Below the pieces are notes generated by a model, which was not told the origin of the DNA, did no database searches, and was given only the letters and a program-made list of their open reading frames with translations. Both the position numbers and the translations under genes were made by a program. This document shows, in pieces, positions 48,441 to 59,840 of a stretch of 64,000 nt of DNA (positions within the stretch are counted from its first letter, which is position 1; each line of letters begins with the position of its first letter). The stretch spans positions 1-64,000 of the forward strand of contig JAGAJB010000015.1 in NCBI GenBank assembly GCA_017626295.1. The letters run 5' to 3'. This DNA is from Clostridia bacterium. GTDB taxonomy: Bacteria > Bacillota > Clostridia > Oscillospirales > Acutalibacteraceae.

Positions 48441-48947
48441 ATGAAAAATACAGATTACGGAAATATTGACATTACGGTAAAAGAGCCGCCAAAAGGCAAG
48501 AAAAATATTTTAAAAGATATATTGTTTTATACAGTTCAATGGACTTGGGGGCTTCCTGTAAATATTGTAGGAGGCATAGCGTATTTAATCTGTACCAAGA
48601 TTCTAAAAAGACCCCACAGTAAATTCGGATATGCAAATATTGTGTATTTGCCGTGGAATGCGGGCGGTCTTTCAATGGGACTTTTTATATTTATTAAAGA
48701 CAGACCCGAAGTGAATCCTTGGACTTATAATACACGTATACATGAATACGGACACACTTGGCAATGCCTTCTTTTAGGACCTCTTTATTATATTGTTATT
48801 GCGTTGCCGTCAGTTATCTGGTGTAATTTCTTTGAAAATTACAGAAAAAAGAACAATGTTTCTTATTACAAACTCTATTGTGAAGCCTGGGCAAACAATT
48901 GGGGTCAGAAAGCCACAAAAATGAAAATGGTTAATACGGGAAAATAA
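48441..48947 (+). CDS. Membrane protein with HEYGH motif
   Basis: A 168-residue protein with two or three membrane segments (about 33-52, 72-85 and 113-130). RIHEYGHTWQ (residues 101-105, HExxH) directly precedes a membrane helix, and CEAW (Glu148) could be a third zinc ligand, as in integral-membrane metallopeptidases. No family name recognised. GGAGG precedes the start at 48441, two bases after the transporter stop, so they are coupled. Confidence 0.6.
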   Translation: MKNTDYGNIDITVKEPPKGKKNILKDILFYTVQWTWGLPVNIVGGIAYLICTKILKRPHSKFGYANIVYLPWNAGGLSMGLFIFIKDRPEVNPWTYNTRIHEYGHTWQCLLLGPLYYIVIALPSVIWCNFFENYRKKNNVSYYKLYCEAWANNWGQKATKMKMVNTGK

Positions 48948-48952
48948 AATGT

Positions 48953-48990
48953 AACTGCAACATCTTGAGAAATGTTGCAGTTTTTTCTTT
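48953..48990 (+). terminator. Intrinsic terminator
   Basis: AACTGCAACAT and ATGTTGCAGTT arms followed by a long T-run. Confidence 0.85.
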
Positions 48991-49150
48991 TTTATACAAC
49001 ACCTGTTTAATGTTTCGTTTTCACGCATTTTTAACACAAAATGCCTTGACTTTGTCGGAAAAAATCTATATCATTTCATTATATTTCTTTTGAGATTACG
49101 GTGTAAATGCAATTTTTTACAGATTTTCAAAAGACAGAAAGGTGGTTTCT

Positions 49151-50893
49151 ATGGGTAAAGCGTGTGAATATCTTTCAACAATGAAAGCCATCAAAAGCGT
49201 TGATATTCCTGAGATAGAGAAAAAGTGGCTTCGCTACTACGATGAAATGCCCGAACATCTTGACTATCATAAAGGCTCCATTTACGATATGCTTGCGTGT
49301 GCCGTGGAAAAATATCCCGATTACACTGCTATGGAGTATTTTAATGTAACGTTTACGTTCCGTGAACTTATGGATAAAATCGATACTGTTGCAAAGGCAC
49401 TCACCAAACTCAACGTCAGTGAGAATGAATGTGTGACAATTTGTATGCCTAATATCCCCGAAGCTATTTTCCTGGTTTACGCAATAAACAAAATAGGTGC
49501 GGTGTGTAATGTAATACATCCCCTCAGTAGCCGGGAAGAAATTGCAGAGGCTCTTGCGGGTGCTCAGTCTACTACTGTTTTTACAACAGATGTTTCGTTC
49601 CCTAAAGTTAAAGGTCTTACGGATAATATTGTTGTGTGTGAAGTCAGCAACAGTATGAATACCCTTTTAAAAACAGGGTATAACCTTAAAAACAGAAAAA
49701 ATCTTAAATATCCTGCAAGCGTTATCCGTTGGAAAGATTTCATTAAATCTTCAGGTAACGCAGAATGCTATGTTAAAAGAGGACAGAATGACCCCGCCGT
49801 TATAATTTACAGCGGAGGTACAACAGGAAAATCAAAGGGCATAGTTTTAACAAACTTGTGTTTTAACTCCCTTGCAACACAGTGTTATGCAGTCTGCAAA
49901 GAGGCAAGAGCAGGAAACTCTATTTTATCTGCCCTTCCCATTTTCCACGGTTTCGGACTTTGTGTAAGCGTACACGTGCCGTTAACTTTGGGTCTTAAAT
50001 GTATTGTTGTTCCTAAAATTGATACCGCAAAACTCAATGACCTTATAAATAAGAAGAAACCTAATCTTCTTCCTGCTATCCCCACAATGCTTAAAGTTAT
50101 CAGTAATAACAAATCCTTAGGCCCCAAAAGTCTTGAAAGTGTTAAAGTTATCCTTTCCGGTGGCGATTATCTCAGCGACGATTTGCGTAAAAAGGTACTT
50201 GACTACTTTAAGTCCTGCGGGTCTGACGCTCATATTCAAGTGGGTTACGGACTTTCCGAGGCAACTGCGTTTATTGCTGCCACAAGCGAAAATATTGAAG
50301 AAACCGACAACCTGGGTATTGCTAACCCTGATACAGTAATTAAAATTTGTGATCCCGAAACAAACTGTGAATTGCCTTTTGGTGAAGTGGGTGAAATCTG
50401 TGTTAACGGTCCTACCGTGATGATGGGCTATTTAAACGAAAAAGAAGAAACCGAAAATGTTATCCGTACTCACGATGACGGCATAACATGGCTTCATACG
50501 GGTGACTTAGGCTTCCTTGATGAAGAGGGGATTCTTCACTTTACTTCACGCCTTAAGAGAATGATTATTTCTAACGGGTATAATATCTATCCCACGGAAC
50601 TTGAGAACATTATAAATAAATGCAAATACGTTGCATCTTCCGTCGTTGTAGGTATTAAGGATAAAATCCGACAGGAAGCACCGAAAGCGGTTATTGTTCT
50701 TAAAAACGGTATTCAGCGCACTGCCGAGGTTGAAAAGGAAATTGCGGAGTTCTGCAAGAAGAATATTGCAAAGAATGCCCAGCCTAAAGAAATTGAATTT
50801 ACAGATGCTCTTCCCACAACAAAAGTCGGAAAGATAAATTACAGAGTATTTGAAAGAAAAAAAGAAACTCCCGAAGAAACTAAAACAAAATAA
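49151..50893 (+). CDS. AMP-forming acyl-CoA ligase / synthetase
   Basis: A 580-residue member of the ANL superfamily that activates a carboxylic acid to its CoA thioester via an acyl adenylate. A3 core YSGGTTGKSKGI (about 220), A5 GYGLSEAT (about 362), A7 HTGDLG (about 440), A8 RLKRMIISNGYNIYPTELE (about 460) and the catalytic Lys motif PTTKVGKINYR (near 560) are all present. The acyl substrate is unknown. Start at 49151 has AAAGGTGG upstream. Confidence 0.9.
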   Translation: MGKACEYLSTMKAIKSVDIPEIEKKWLRYYDEMPEHLDYHKGSIYDMLACAVEKYPDYTAMEYFNVTFTFRELMDKIDTVAKALTKLNVSENECVTICMPNIPEAIFLVYAINKIGAVCNVIHPLSSREEIAEALAGAQSTTVFTTDVSFPKVKGLTDNIVVCEVSNSMNTLLKTGYNLKNRKNLKYPASVIRWKDFIKSSGNAECYVKRGQNDPAVIIYSGGTTGKSKGIVLTNLCFNSLATQCYAVCKEARAGNSILSALPIFHGFGLCVSVHVPLTLGLKCIVVPKIDTAKLNDLINKKKPNLLPAIPTMLKVISNNKSLGPKSLESVKVILSGGDYLSDDLRKKVLDYFKSCGSDAHIQVGYGLSEATAFIAATSENIEETDNLGIANPDTVIKICDPETNCELPFGEVGEICVNGPTVMMGYLNEKEETENVIRTHDDGITWLHTGDLGFLDEEGILHFTSRLKRMIISNGYNIYPTELENIINKCKYVASSVVVGIKDKIRQEAPKAVIVLKNGIQRTAEVEKEIAEFCKKNIAKNAQPKEIEFTDALPTTKVGKINYRVFERKKETPEETKTK

Positions 50894-50895
50894 AA

Positions 50896-50930
50896 TGAAC
50901 CTCCGATGTGTTTTATCACATCGGAGGTTT
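50896..50930. terminator. Bidirectional terminator
   Basis: AACCTCCGATGTG and CACATCGGAGGTT arms with a six-base loop between convergent genes. Confidence 0.9.
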
Positions 50931-50948
50931 CGTTATATGAATAATAAA

Positions 50949-52298
50949 TTATTTACCGATAACCTGGTTTGCAGTTCTGAGGATAAGGTTAATAAGGGAA
51001 CGGAGAACCTGAATGAAATCAACAGGAACAGTAGTGTTTGCGGGGCCTCTGTTAATAAGGTCATCCATATTACCGTCGTCGCAAACGAAAGCCTGTGTAA
51101 GAGTTTTACCGCCTTCGCCCTGAAGTTCTGCACGAACATAGCAACTGATGTCGTCAGCGTGTGAACGAAGTTTAATTGTTGATGAGGTTACACCGTTTTT
51201 GCCTGTAGCGGTTTTAATAACTTCGCCGTCTGCAATCCAGTTAATTGTATCGCAGTTTCTACCGATAATTGTGATGGTATCGGCGGATTCGTCAACCATA
51301 ATGGCGGTTACCTGAGGATATGCCTCGCCGTTGCCGATTCTTTCGCCTGCTTCGTATCTTGATACTGAGAAGAATGTGCCGTTTTCCATAGCAGTTCTGA
51401 GGTTTTCGTCAGAATAAGAGGGCATAACGAAATCCATAAATGCAGTGTCAATATCGAAAAGGTTGTGAGCATCGCTGTTACCGAAGCCCCATACGTTTCT
51501 GCCTTCGGGGATAACTACTTTAAGAAGTTCGTCCCAAAGAATACGGTCGCTGCTTGTGGGTCTGTCGTAAGCGTTGTAAACTTCGATACCTAAGCAGGAG
51601 TCATATTTACGCATAAGGTTTGCAAAGTACTGAACGTTACCGGGATCGCGTGCAATGTCGGGGTCGCCTGCGGAACCAAGCCAGTCACCTGGGTGGTTGA
51701 TGTGTGAAATACCGCCTGCATCCTCAATCATTTTTACCATTGTTTCAAAGTCGCCTTCGTTACCCATAACACCTTCGGTAGAATTATTGTTCATAAAGTA
51801 ACCGTTGATATGGTTTTTCTGTGCAACAAGGTAGTTACCTTCAATAGCACCTGTAACGCTCTGCATACCGCGTTTGTTGGTACGGGTTGTGTGATCGTCT
51901 TTATATGTACCGTTAAGAATAGCCTCGTATTCTTCTGTTGAAAGGTGTGACTGGTCATTTAAAAGTATATGGTTGTACTGATAAAGAGCCAAAAGAGTGG
52001 GTGTTTCATCCCATTCAACACCGATTACACCGTGGTCGGAAATAGCGAGAACATCATAGTTCTGGTTGTAGAAACCTTTTACCATTGCGGAAAGGTCAAT
52101 ATCAGCATCGCTGTATGTTGAGTGTGTGTGAAGATTTGTTTTGTAGTGGTTGTTATCACTGCCTAAATAAGCAGTTACGCTTTCATAGGGGTTTGTGATT
52201 TTGTAGTCAACAGCTGCTACGGAAGAAATCTGTAAAACAGAGAAGAGCATAGTTGCTACTAAAAGAAGTGATAACACTTTAAAAGATGTTTTTTTCAT
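50949..52298 (-). CDS. Secreted PHP-domain protein
   Basis: A 449-residue exported protein with signal peptide (MKKTSFKVLSLLLVATMLFS, cleavage near VAA 29). The PHP metal site is visible: NLHTHSTYSDAD, ISDHG, HINHPGD and GNSDAHN. PHP domains hydrolyse phosphoesters with two or three metals; secreted ones may act on nucleic acid or phosphosugars. After a beta-sandwich (ITIIGRNCDTINWIADGE) the protein ends in an amphipathic helix (DFIQVLRSLINLILRTA), similar to ends of other exported proteins of this window. Confidence 0.8.
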   Translation of the reverse strand: MKKTSFKVLSLLLVATMLFSVLQISSVAAVDYKITNPYESVTAYLGSDNNHYKTNLHTHSTYSDADIDLSAMVKGFYNQNYDVLAISDHGVIGVEWDETPTLLALYQYNHILLNDQSHLSTEEYEAILNGTYKDDHTTRTNKRGMQSVTGAIEGNYLVAQKNHINGYFMNNNSTEGVMGNEGDFETMVKMIEDAGGISHINHPGDWLGSAGDPDIARDPGNVQYFANLMRKYDSCLGIEVYNAYDRPTSSDRILWDELLKVVIPEGRNVWGFGNSDAHNLFDIDTAFMDFVMPSYSDENLRTAMENGTFFSVSRYEAGERIGNGEAYPQVTAIMVDESADTITIIGRNCDTINWIADGEVIKTATGKNGVTSSTIKLRSHADDISCYVRAELQGEGGKTLTQAFVCDDGNMDDLINRGPANTTVPVDFIQVLRSLINLILRTANQVIGK

Positions 52299-52351
52299 AA
52301 AATCTCCTCCTTAATAAAAAGATTATAGCAATTTGAATTACAAGTGTCAAT

Positions 52352-52386
52352 AAAAAACGGAAGATTCACCCGAAATCTTCCGTTTA
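52352..52386 (-). terminator. groESL operon terminator
   Basis: AAACGGAAGATT and AATCTTCCGTTT arms between groEL and the PHP gene, with T-runs on both sides. Confidence 0.8.
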
Positions 52387-52407
52387 TATACCTATTTTTT
52401 GTTTATT

Positions 52408-54374
<1,967 letters not shown>

Positions 54375-54414
54375 TTACCTCCCAAAATATAAAAATAAAA
54401 TAATTTGTCGTATT

Positions 54415-54441
54415 TTAGCACTCTTTTGCCTCGAGTGCTAA
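54415..54441. promoter_or_regulatory. CIRCE operator (HrcA binding site)
   Basis: TTAGCACTC (54415-54423), nine bases, GAGTGCTAA (54433-54441), a perfect CIRCE element between the promoter and groES. The heat-shock repressor HrcA would bind here. Confidence 0.97.
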
Positions 54442-54445
54442 ATAT

Positions 54446-54474
54446 ATGATACCCCTTTTTTATTAAAGAATCAA
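54446..54474 (-). promoter_or_regulatory. groESL promoter
   Basis: On the minus strand TTGATT (54474-54469), 17-base spacer, TATCAT (54451-54446), ending five bases before the CIRCE element. Confidence 0.75.
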
Positions 54475-54639
54475 GAGTTTTTTGTAAAAAATCCACTATA
54501 TTTCCTAAAGTTTACATTTGTTTAATAATTATACGCAAAAAAAGACCGCTTAATTCTGATAGTGTTATTTATTTCTTGATTTCTGAACATTCAAGTCATA
54601 TAATGTAGATAATTTCATATATCAAGGGATATGGTAATA

Positions 54640-55518
54640 ATGAAAATTACAGAAATACTTAACACAGAAAAACTTTTATTGTCTTTCGAGGTTTTTCCGC
54701 CTAAAACCGAAACCGCTTTTGAAAGCGTAAAAGAAGCTACTGAAGAAATTGCAAAACTTCAACCGTCATTTATGAGTGTTACATACGGCGCAGGCGGGGG
54801 AACGAGCAAATACACTTTAGATATAGCAAAGAATATAAAAGATATGTACGGTGTGCCTACCCTGGCACATCTTACCTGTGTTTCGTCAACAAGGGAAACA
54901 GTCCGTCAGAAAATCAACGAAATAGAAAAATCGGGCATTAAAAATATAATGGCACTGAGGGGAGATATTCCCGAAGACCTTAAAAATGCTGACCGAAGCG
55001 AATGGGATTATAAATACGCAGTTGACCTTATATATGAGTTAAAGAGCATTGACCCCGATTTCTGTATAGGCGGCGCGTGTTATCCCGAAATACACCCCGA
55101 AAGTCCTAATCAGAGAGAGGATATAAAAAGACTTAAAGAAAAGATTGATGCAGGTTGTGATTTCCTCACAACTCAGATGTTTTTTGATAATAATCTTCTT
55201 TATAATTTCCTTTATAAAATACGCGAAGCGGGTATTACCGTGCCCGTGATTCCCGGTATTATGCCCATAACCAACGCAAAACAGGTAGAGCGTGCGGTTA
55301 AACTTTCGGGTTCTTTTATGCCCCAAAGATTTAAAAGCCTTGTGGATAAATTCGGTTCCGACCCTGCGGCAATGAAACAGGCGGGTATAGCCTATGCTAC
55401 CGACCAGATTATAGATTTATACGCAAATAATATAACCAATGTTCACGTTTATTCTATGAATAAACCGGATGTTGCTGAACTTATTCAGAGAAATCTTTCG
55501 GATATTTTAGGGAAGTAA
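54640..55518 (+). CDS. metF: Methylenetetrahydrofolate reductase-like protein
   Basis: A 292-residue TIM-barrel flavoenzyme that reduces 5,10-methylene- to 5-methyl-tetrahydrofolate. SFEVFPPKTE, VTYGAGGGTS, HLTCVSST, LRGDIPED, GGACYPEIHPE and TTQMFFDN are all MTHFR blocks. Start at 54640 is preferred for spacing from AAGGGA. No methionine synthase is adjacent; the methyl group could serve methionine or the Wood-Ljungdahl branch. Confidence 0.9.
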   Translation: MKITEILNTEKLLLSFEVFPPKTETAFESVKEATEEIAKLQPSFMSVTYGAGGGTSKYTLDIAKNIKDMYGVPTLAHLTCVSSTRETVRQKINEIEKSGIKNIMALRGDIPEDLKNADRSEWDYKYAVDLIYELKSIDPDFCIGGACYPEIHPESPNQREDIKRLKEKIDAGCDFLTTQMFFDNNLLYNFLYKIREAGITVPVIPGIMPITNAKQVERAVKLSGSFMPQRFKSLVDKFGSDPAAMKQAGIAYATDQIIDLYANNITNVHVYSMNKPDVAELIQRNLSDILGK

Positions 55519-55580
55519 CTCAATGCTTGAAATAAAAGAGCGTCTGTGGTATTATATATGTGCAACAGAGAGGTGATATT

Positions 55581-55946
55581 GTGCACGAATCAGGTGAGAT
55601 GTACCTTGAAACAATTTTTGTATTGTCTAAAAAACAGGAGAATGTCCGTTCAATAGATATATGCGACCATATGGGCTACTCAAAACCCAGTGTCAGCAGA
55701 GCAGTGGGTCTTTTGAAAAAAGCAGGGCATATAACAGTTGACGGTAACGGCTACATTCAGTTAACTGACAGCGGCATGAATATTGCAAAAACCATTTACG
55801 AACGTCATACAATACTTACAGGCAGTCTTGTGGCATTGGGTGTCAGCGAGAAAACAGCCTCACAGGATGCCTGCAAAATTGAGCATGTGCTCAGCGATGA
55901 AACTTTTGCAGTTATAAAAGAACATTATAATAAATATTTGAAATAA
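55581..55946 (+). CDS. MntR/DtxR-type metal-dependent regulator
   Basis: A 121-residue winged-helix repressor: YLETIFVLSKKQENVRSIDICDHMGYSKPSVSRAVGLLKKAGHI is the HTH, and the E..H pattern (ERHTILTGSL, CKIEHVLSDETF) supplies metal ligands. It lacks the SH3 domain of longer DtxR proteins. GTG start at 55581 with GAGAGGTG upstream. The target is unknown. Confidence 0.8.
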   Translation: MHESGEMYLETIFVLSKKQENVRSIDICDHMGYSKPSVSRAVGLLKKAGHITVDGNGYIQLTDSGMNIAKTIYERHTILTGSLVALGVSEKTASQDACKIEHVLSDETFAVIKEHYNKYLK

Positions 55947-56148
55947 CACAGAACGCTTTCCGACGGTATGAATGGTTTACATAAACTTTTTGTGCTGTTG
56001 TAAGGCGTTTTTTACATTTATATACTTTTCACTAAAAATTTAACTTTTTAACCTCTATTTTCCTATCATATTTTGTGTATAGTTTGTTGATTATTAGCAT
56101 TATCGGTGGTATAATTATTACTGTAATAGAAAAAAGGGAGAATCACAA

Positions 56149-58245
56149 ATGGATTTTGAGAATTGGAAAGGTTTTGAAACAGGAACCTGGAAAAAAGAAA
56201 TAAACGTCAGAAGTTTTATAAAACATAATTATACTCCTTACGACGGGGACGAAACTTTCCTTGAAGGTCCCACTCAGGATACCATAGATTTATGGGAGCA
56301 AGTGCTCGACCTTACAAAACAGGAAAGAGATGCTGGCGGAGTTCTTGATATGGACACCAAAACCATATCCACAATTACTTCCCATGCACCCGGTTATCTT
56401 AATAAGGATAAAGAAAAAATCGTAGGCTTCCAGACGGACAAGCCCTTTAAACGCGCCCTTATGCCCTACGGCGGTATCCGTATGGCTGAAAAAGCGTGTA
56501 AGGACAACGGCTACGAAATTGACCCTGAAATAAAAGAGTTTTTCACAACTCACAGAAAAACTCATAACGCAGGCGTTTTTGATGCTTATACACCCGAAAT
56601 GAGAGCCTGCCGTTCAAGCCATATTATCACAGGTCTTCCCGATGCATACGGCAGAGGAAGAATTATCGGTGACTACCGCAGAGTTGCACTTTACGGTGTT
56701 GACAGACTTATTGCCGATAAACTTGAGCAGAAAGAAACAACACGTTCTGCGATGTATTCCCACATTATTCAGGAGCGAGAAGAACTTTCCGAGCAGATAA
56801 GAGCGCTTCAGCAACTTAAAGAAATGGCAATGAGTTACGGTTTCGACATTTCTTTACCTGCTAAGGATACTAAAGAAGCAATTCAGTGGTTGTACTTCGG
56901 TTATCTTGCTGCAGTTAAGGAGCAGAACGGTGCTGCAATGTCTTTGGGCAGAACATCAACTTTCCTTGATATATATGCCGAACGCGACCTTAAGAACGGT
57001 GTTTATACCGAAAAAGAAATTCAGGAAATGATAGACCATTTCATAATGAAACTCCGTCTTATAAAGTTTGCGCGTACTCCCGAGTATAACCAACTTTTCT
57101 CAGGTGATCCCCAGTGGGTAACAGAGTCTATCGGCGGTGTCGCTATTGACGGACGCCATATGGTAACAAAAATGTCTTTCCGTTATCTTCACACACTTGA
57201 AAACTTAGGTGCAGCACCCGAACCCAATCTTACAGTGCTTTGGTCATTAAGGCTTCCCGAGAATTTCAAGCGTTTCTGTGCGAAGATTTCTATTGAAACA
57301 TCTTCCGTTCAGTATGAAAATGACGACCTTATGAGATTCCACCACGGCGATGACTATGCTATTGCTTGCTGCGTTTCCTCAATGGTTGTCGGTAAAGAAA
57401 TGCAGTTCTTCGGTGCAAGGGCAAACCTTGCAAAATGCCTTCTTTATGCTATAAACGGCGGTGTGGATGAAATTTCCGGCAAACAGGTTGCACCCGAATA
57501 CCGTCCTATTACTTCAGAATACCTTGATTATGATGAGGTTATGAAGAAATACGACGATATGATGCAGTGGCTTGCAGGTGTTTACGTTAATACACTTAAC
57601 ATCATCCACTATATGCACGATAAATATTGCTACGAAAGACTTCAGATGGCTCTTCACGATAAGAAGGTTACACGTTGGTTTGCAACGGGTATTGCAGGCC
57701 TTTCGGTTGTAGCGGACTCACTTTCTGCAATTAAATATGCTAAAGTAAAAACTATCCGTGATGAAAACGGTCTTGTAGTTGATTATGAAGTAGAGGGCGA
57801 TTTCCCCAAATACGGTAATGACGATGACAGAGTTGACAGTATCGCTTACGAAATCGTTCACAGATTTATGACCCACATCAGAAAAAATCACACTTACAGG
57901 GACGGTATTCCCACAACATCAATTCTCACAATCACATCGAACGTTGTTTACGGCAAAAATACAGGTGCAACACCCGACGGCCGTAAAAAAGGCGAGGCAT
58001 TTGCACCCGGTGCAAACCCAATGCACAGACGTGACACACACGGTGCAGTTTCTTCCCTTGCTTCCGTTGCAAAACTTCCGTTTATTGATGCACAGGACGG
58101 TATTTCAAATACTTTCTCAATTATCCCCGGTGCACTCGGTAAGGATGACCGAATTTTTGCGGGTGATATTGAAGTTGACCTTGATTGCTCAAACGGAGCC
58201 TGTGGCACACCCACACTTTTTGAGGGTCTTGACACAGACGAATAA
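56149..58245 (+). CDS. pflB: Pyruvate formate-lyase main subunit without glycyl-radical domain
   Basis: A 698-residue PFL-like protein converting pyruvate and CoA to acetyl-CoA and formate. The Cys pair is present (IACCVSSM, Cys407-Cys408), as are SPITTSEYL-like [11 protein letters not shown] and the [25 protein letters not shown] substrate loop. The reading frame ends at [15 protein letters not shown] with TAA TAA and a TAG further on. The C-terminal glycyl-radical segment is encoded as a separate protein 21 bases later in the same frame with its own AGGAGG site. Full PFL would be about 750-780 residues in total. Followed by activase; no formate channel nearby. Confidence 0.9.
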   Translation: MDFENWKGFETGTWKKEINVRSFIKHNYTPYDGDETFLEGPTQDTIDLWEQVLDLTKQERDAGGVLDMDTKTISTITSHAPGYLNKDKEKIVGFQTDKPFKRALMPYGGIRMAEKACKDNGYEIDPEIKEFFTTHRKTHNAGVFDAYTPEMRACRSSHIITGLPDAYGRGRIIGDYRRVALYGVDRLIADKLEQKETTRSAMYSHIIQEREELSEQIRALQQLKEMAMSYGFDISLPAKDTKEAIQWLYFGYLAAVKEQNGAAMSLGRTSTFLDIYAERDLKNGVYTEKEIQEMIDHFIMKLRLIKFARTPEYNQLFSGDPQWVTESIGGVAIDGRHMVTKMSFRYLHTLENLGAAPEPNLTVLWSLRLPENFKRFCAKISIETSSVQYENDDLMRFHHGDDYAIACCVSSMVVGKEMQFFGARANLAKCLLYAINGGVDEISGKQVAPEYRPITSEYLDYDEVMKKYDDMMQWLAGVYVNTLNIIHYMHDKYCYERLQMALHDKKVTRWFATGIAGLSVVADSLSAIKYAKVKTIRDENGLVVDYEVEGDFPKYGNDDDRVDSIAYEIVHRFMTHIRKNHTYRDGIPTTSILTITSNVVYGKNTGATPDGRKKGEAFAPGANPMHRRDTHGAVSSLASVAKLPFIDAQDGISNTFSIIPGALGKDDRIFAGDIEVDLDCSNGACGTPTLFEGLDTDE

Positions 58246-58266
58246 TAAATTTAGGAGGATGCTATT

Positions 58267-58509
58267 ATGGCAGCAACACAGAATCAGATAGATAACCTTG
58301 TTTCGCTTCTTGACGGTTATGTTCAAAAGGGCGGACACCACCTTAACGTAAACGTGTTCTCAAAAGAAACACTACTTGATGCCCAGCAACATCCCGAAAA
58401 ATATCCTCAACTTACAGTTCGCGTAAGCGGTTACGCAGTAAACTTTATAAAACTTACAAAAGAACAGCAGGATGAGGTTATTTCAAGAACATTCCACGAT
58501 AAGATATAA
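58267..58509 (+). CDS. Stand-alone glycyl-radical domain of pyruvate formate-lyase
   Basis: An 80-residue protein equal to the last part of [36 protein letters not shown], and the radical motif RVSGYAVNF with Gly55. It resembles E. coli GrcA (YfiD), which repairs oxygen-cleaved PFL, but here the preceding PFL has no such domain of its own, so this protein would be the obligate source of the radical. GGAGG lies seven bases before the ATG. It sits between the main subunit and its activase. Confidence 0.9.
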   Translation: MAATQNQIDNLVSLLDGYVQKGGHHLNVNVFSKETLLDAQQHPEKYPQLTVRVSGYAVNFIKLTKEQQDEVISRTFHDKI

Positions 58510-58514
58510 ATGAA

Positions 58515-59258
58515 ATGACAGGCTATATCCATTCCAAAGAAAGTTTTGGCACCGTTGACGGCCCCGGCATAAGATACGTACTTTTTATGCAAGGGTGCCC
58601 GTTGCGTTGCATATATTGCCATAACCCTGACACATGGGAAACAGGCAAAGGCGAAAAGATAACCCCCGACGAAGTGTTACAGGAGTTTAATAAAAACCGT
58701 TCCTTTTATTCCAAGGGCGGTATTACCGTAACAGGCGGCGAGCCGCTTTTACAGGTGGATTTTCTTACAGAACTTTTTAAAAAAGCAAAGGCAGAAAACA
58801 TTCATACCTGTATAGACACTTCGGGTATTACTTATAATACGGATAACCCCGCATATATGCAAAAACTTGATGAACTTATGAATTATACGGATTTAGTTAT
58901 GCTTGATATAAAGCATATCGACCCGGAAAGTCATAAAAAACTCACAAGTAAAGATAACAGCAGAGTTTTGGATTTTGCAAAATACCTTGAAACGAAAAAA
59001 ATACCCCTGTGGGTAAGGCATATAATAATAGAGGGATATACCGATAAGCCGGAAGATTTAAGAAAATTAGGGGAGTTTATAGGGAAACTTAAAAATCTTA
59101 GAGCCCTTGACGTTCTTCCGTATCATACTATGGGTGTTAATAAATATAAAGAAATGGGAATACCTTATCCGCTTGAGGGAATGGAAGCACTGCCTATGGA
59201 AAAAGCCATTGAGGCTAAAAAATATATCCTCGAGGGCGTAAAAAAGACAAGATTATAA
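58515..59258 (+). CDS. pflA: Pyruvate formate-lyase activating enzyme (radical SAM)
   Basis: A 247-residue radical SAM activase that abstracts hydrogen from the glycine of the 80-residue domain. CPLRCIYCHNPD holds the CxxxCxxC iron-sulfur cluster; VTGGEPLLQ, DTSG and the LPYHTMGVNKY end are typical of PflA. The ATG is five bases after the previous stop, with overlap of control. Confidence 0.95.
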   Translation: MTGYIHSKESFGTVDGPGIRYVLFMQGCPLRCIYCHNPDTWETGKGEKITPDEVLQEFNKNRSFYSKGGITVTGGEPLLQVDFLTELFKKAKAENIHTCIDTSGITYNTDNPAYMQKLDELMNYTDLVMLDIKHIDPESHKKLTSKDNSRVLDFAKYLETKKIPLWVRHIIIEGYTDKPEDLRKLGEFIGKLKNLRALDVLPYHTMGVNKYKEMGIPYPLEGMEALPMEKAIEAKKYILEGVKKTRL

Positions 59259-59268
59259 AATAAAAATA

Positions 59269-59303
59269 TCAAGACTGTCGCCAAAAACGGCAGTCTTGAT
59301 TGT
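59269..59303 (+). terminator. pfl operon terminator
   Basis: TCAAGACTG and CAGTCTTGA arms, followed by TTGTTAAAA; it closes the pfl operon ahead of the tRNA cluster. Confidence 0.7.
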
Positions 59304-59406
59304 TAAAAGGAACAGGAAATATTTAACGGAATATAATTTTAAAAATTTTTAAAAATTTCTCTTGACATGTTCTGATATTTATGATATAGTAGTCAAGCGT
59401 TGAGAC

Positions 59407-59482
59407 GCTGGTGTAGCTCAGTTGGTAGAGCAGCTGATTTGTAATCAGCAGGTCGGGGGTTCGAGTCCGTCCACCAGCTCCA
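59407..59482 (+). tRNA. tRNA-Thr (anticodon TGT)
   Basis: Acceptor GCTGGTG with CACCAGC, anticodon stem GCTGA/TCAGC with loop TTTGTAA (TGT), T-loop TTCGAGT, CCA encoded. One apparent G-G mismatch in the T-stem. Confidence 0.95.
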
Positions 59483-59513
59483 TTTTTATTCACAATTGAA
59501 TAAAAGTATATGT

Positions 59514-59598
59514 GGGAGTGTTCCCGAGTGGCCAAAGGGGGCAGACTGTAAATCTGTTGGCACCGCCTTCGGTGGTTCGAATCCACCCGCTCCCACCA
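59514..59598 (+). tRNA. tRNA-Tyr (anticodon GTA)
   Basis: Acceptor GGGAGTG with CGCTCCC, anticodon loop CTGTAAA (GTA), long variable arm as in class II bacterial tRNA-Tyr, T-loop TTCGAAT, CCA encoded. Confidence 0.95.
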
Positions 59599-59610
59599 GA
59601 AACAAATAAT

Positions 59611-59650
59611 CCGAACATTTTACCGATTGGTGAAGCGTTCGGGTTTTTTG
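59611..59650 (+). terminator. tRNA operon terminator
   Basis: CCGAAC and GTTCGG arms with a long loop, then GTTTTTTG. From 59651 to 59780 there is no gene. Confidence 0.65.
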
Positions 59651-59780
59651 TTTATTTCTGATACACTCTCCCGACACTAAACAACAATGGTTTTCGGTAG
59701 CGGCTACCGTAAATATCAATATTGTGTAAGCGTTGTTACCCTCTTATTGATATTGTTAACGCTATATATTCAGTGATATA

Positions 59781-59809
59781 TTGAAACCCAATACTTTTTA
59801 TGTTATAAT
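59781..59809 (+). promoter_or_regulatory. Predicted promoter of the RES gene
   Basis: TTGAAA (59781-59786), 17-base spacer, TATAAT (59804-59809). Confidence 0.65.
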
Positions 59810-59840
59810 GTGATAACGGTAGTAAATAGTCTGCCATGTC

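Noticed and set aside
58149-58266. The PFL stop as a sequencing error that artificially splits one gene
   Set aside because: Three stop codons (TAA, TAA, TAG) and a well-spaced GGAGG before the second ATG cannot come from one error.
59323-59719. Minus-strand open frames across the tRNA-Thr and tRNA-Tyr genes
   Set aside because: They translate the reverse complement of tRNA genes, a common annotation artefact.
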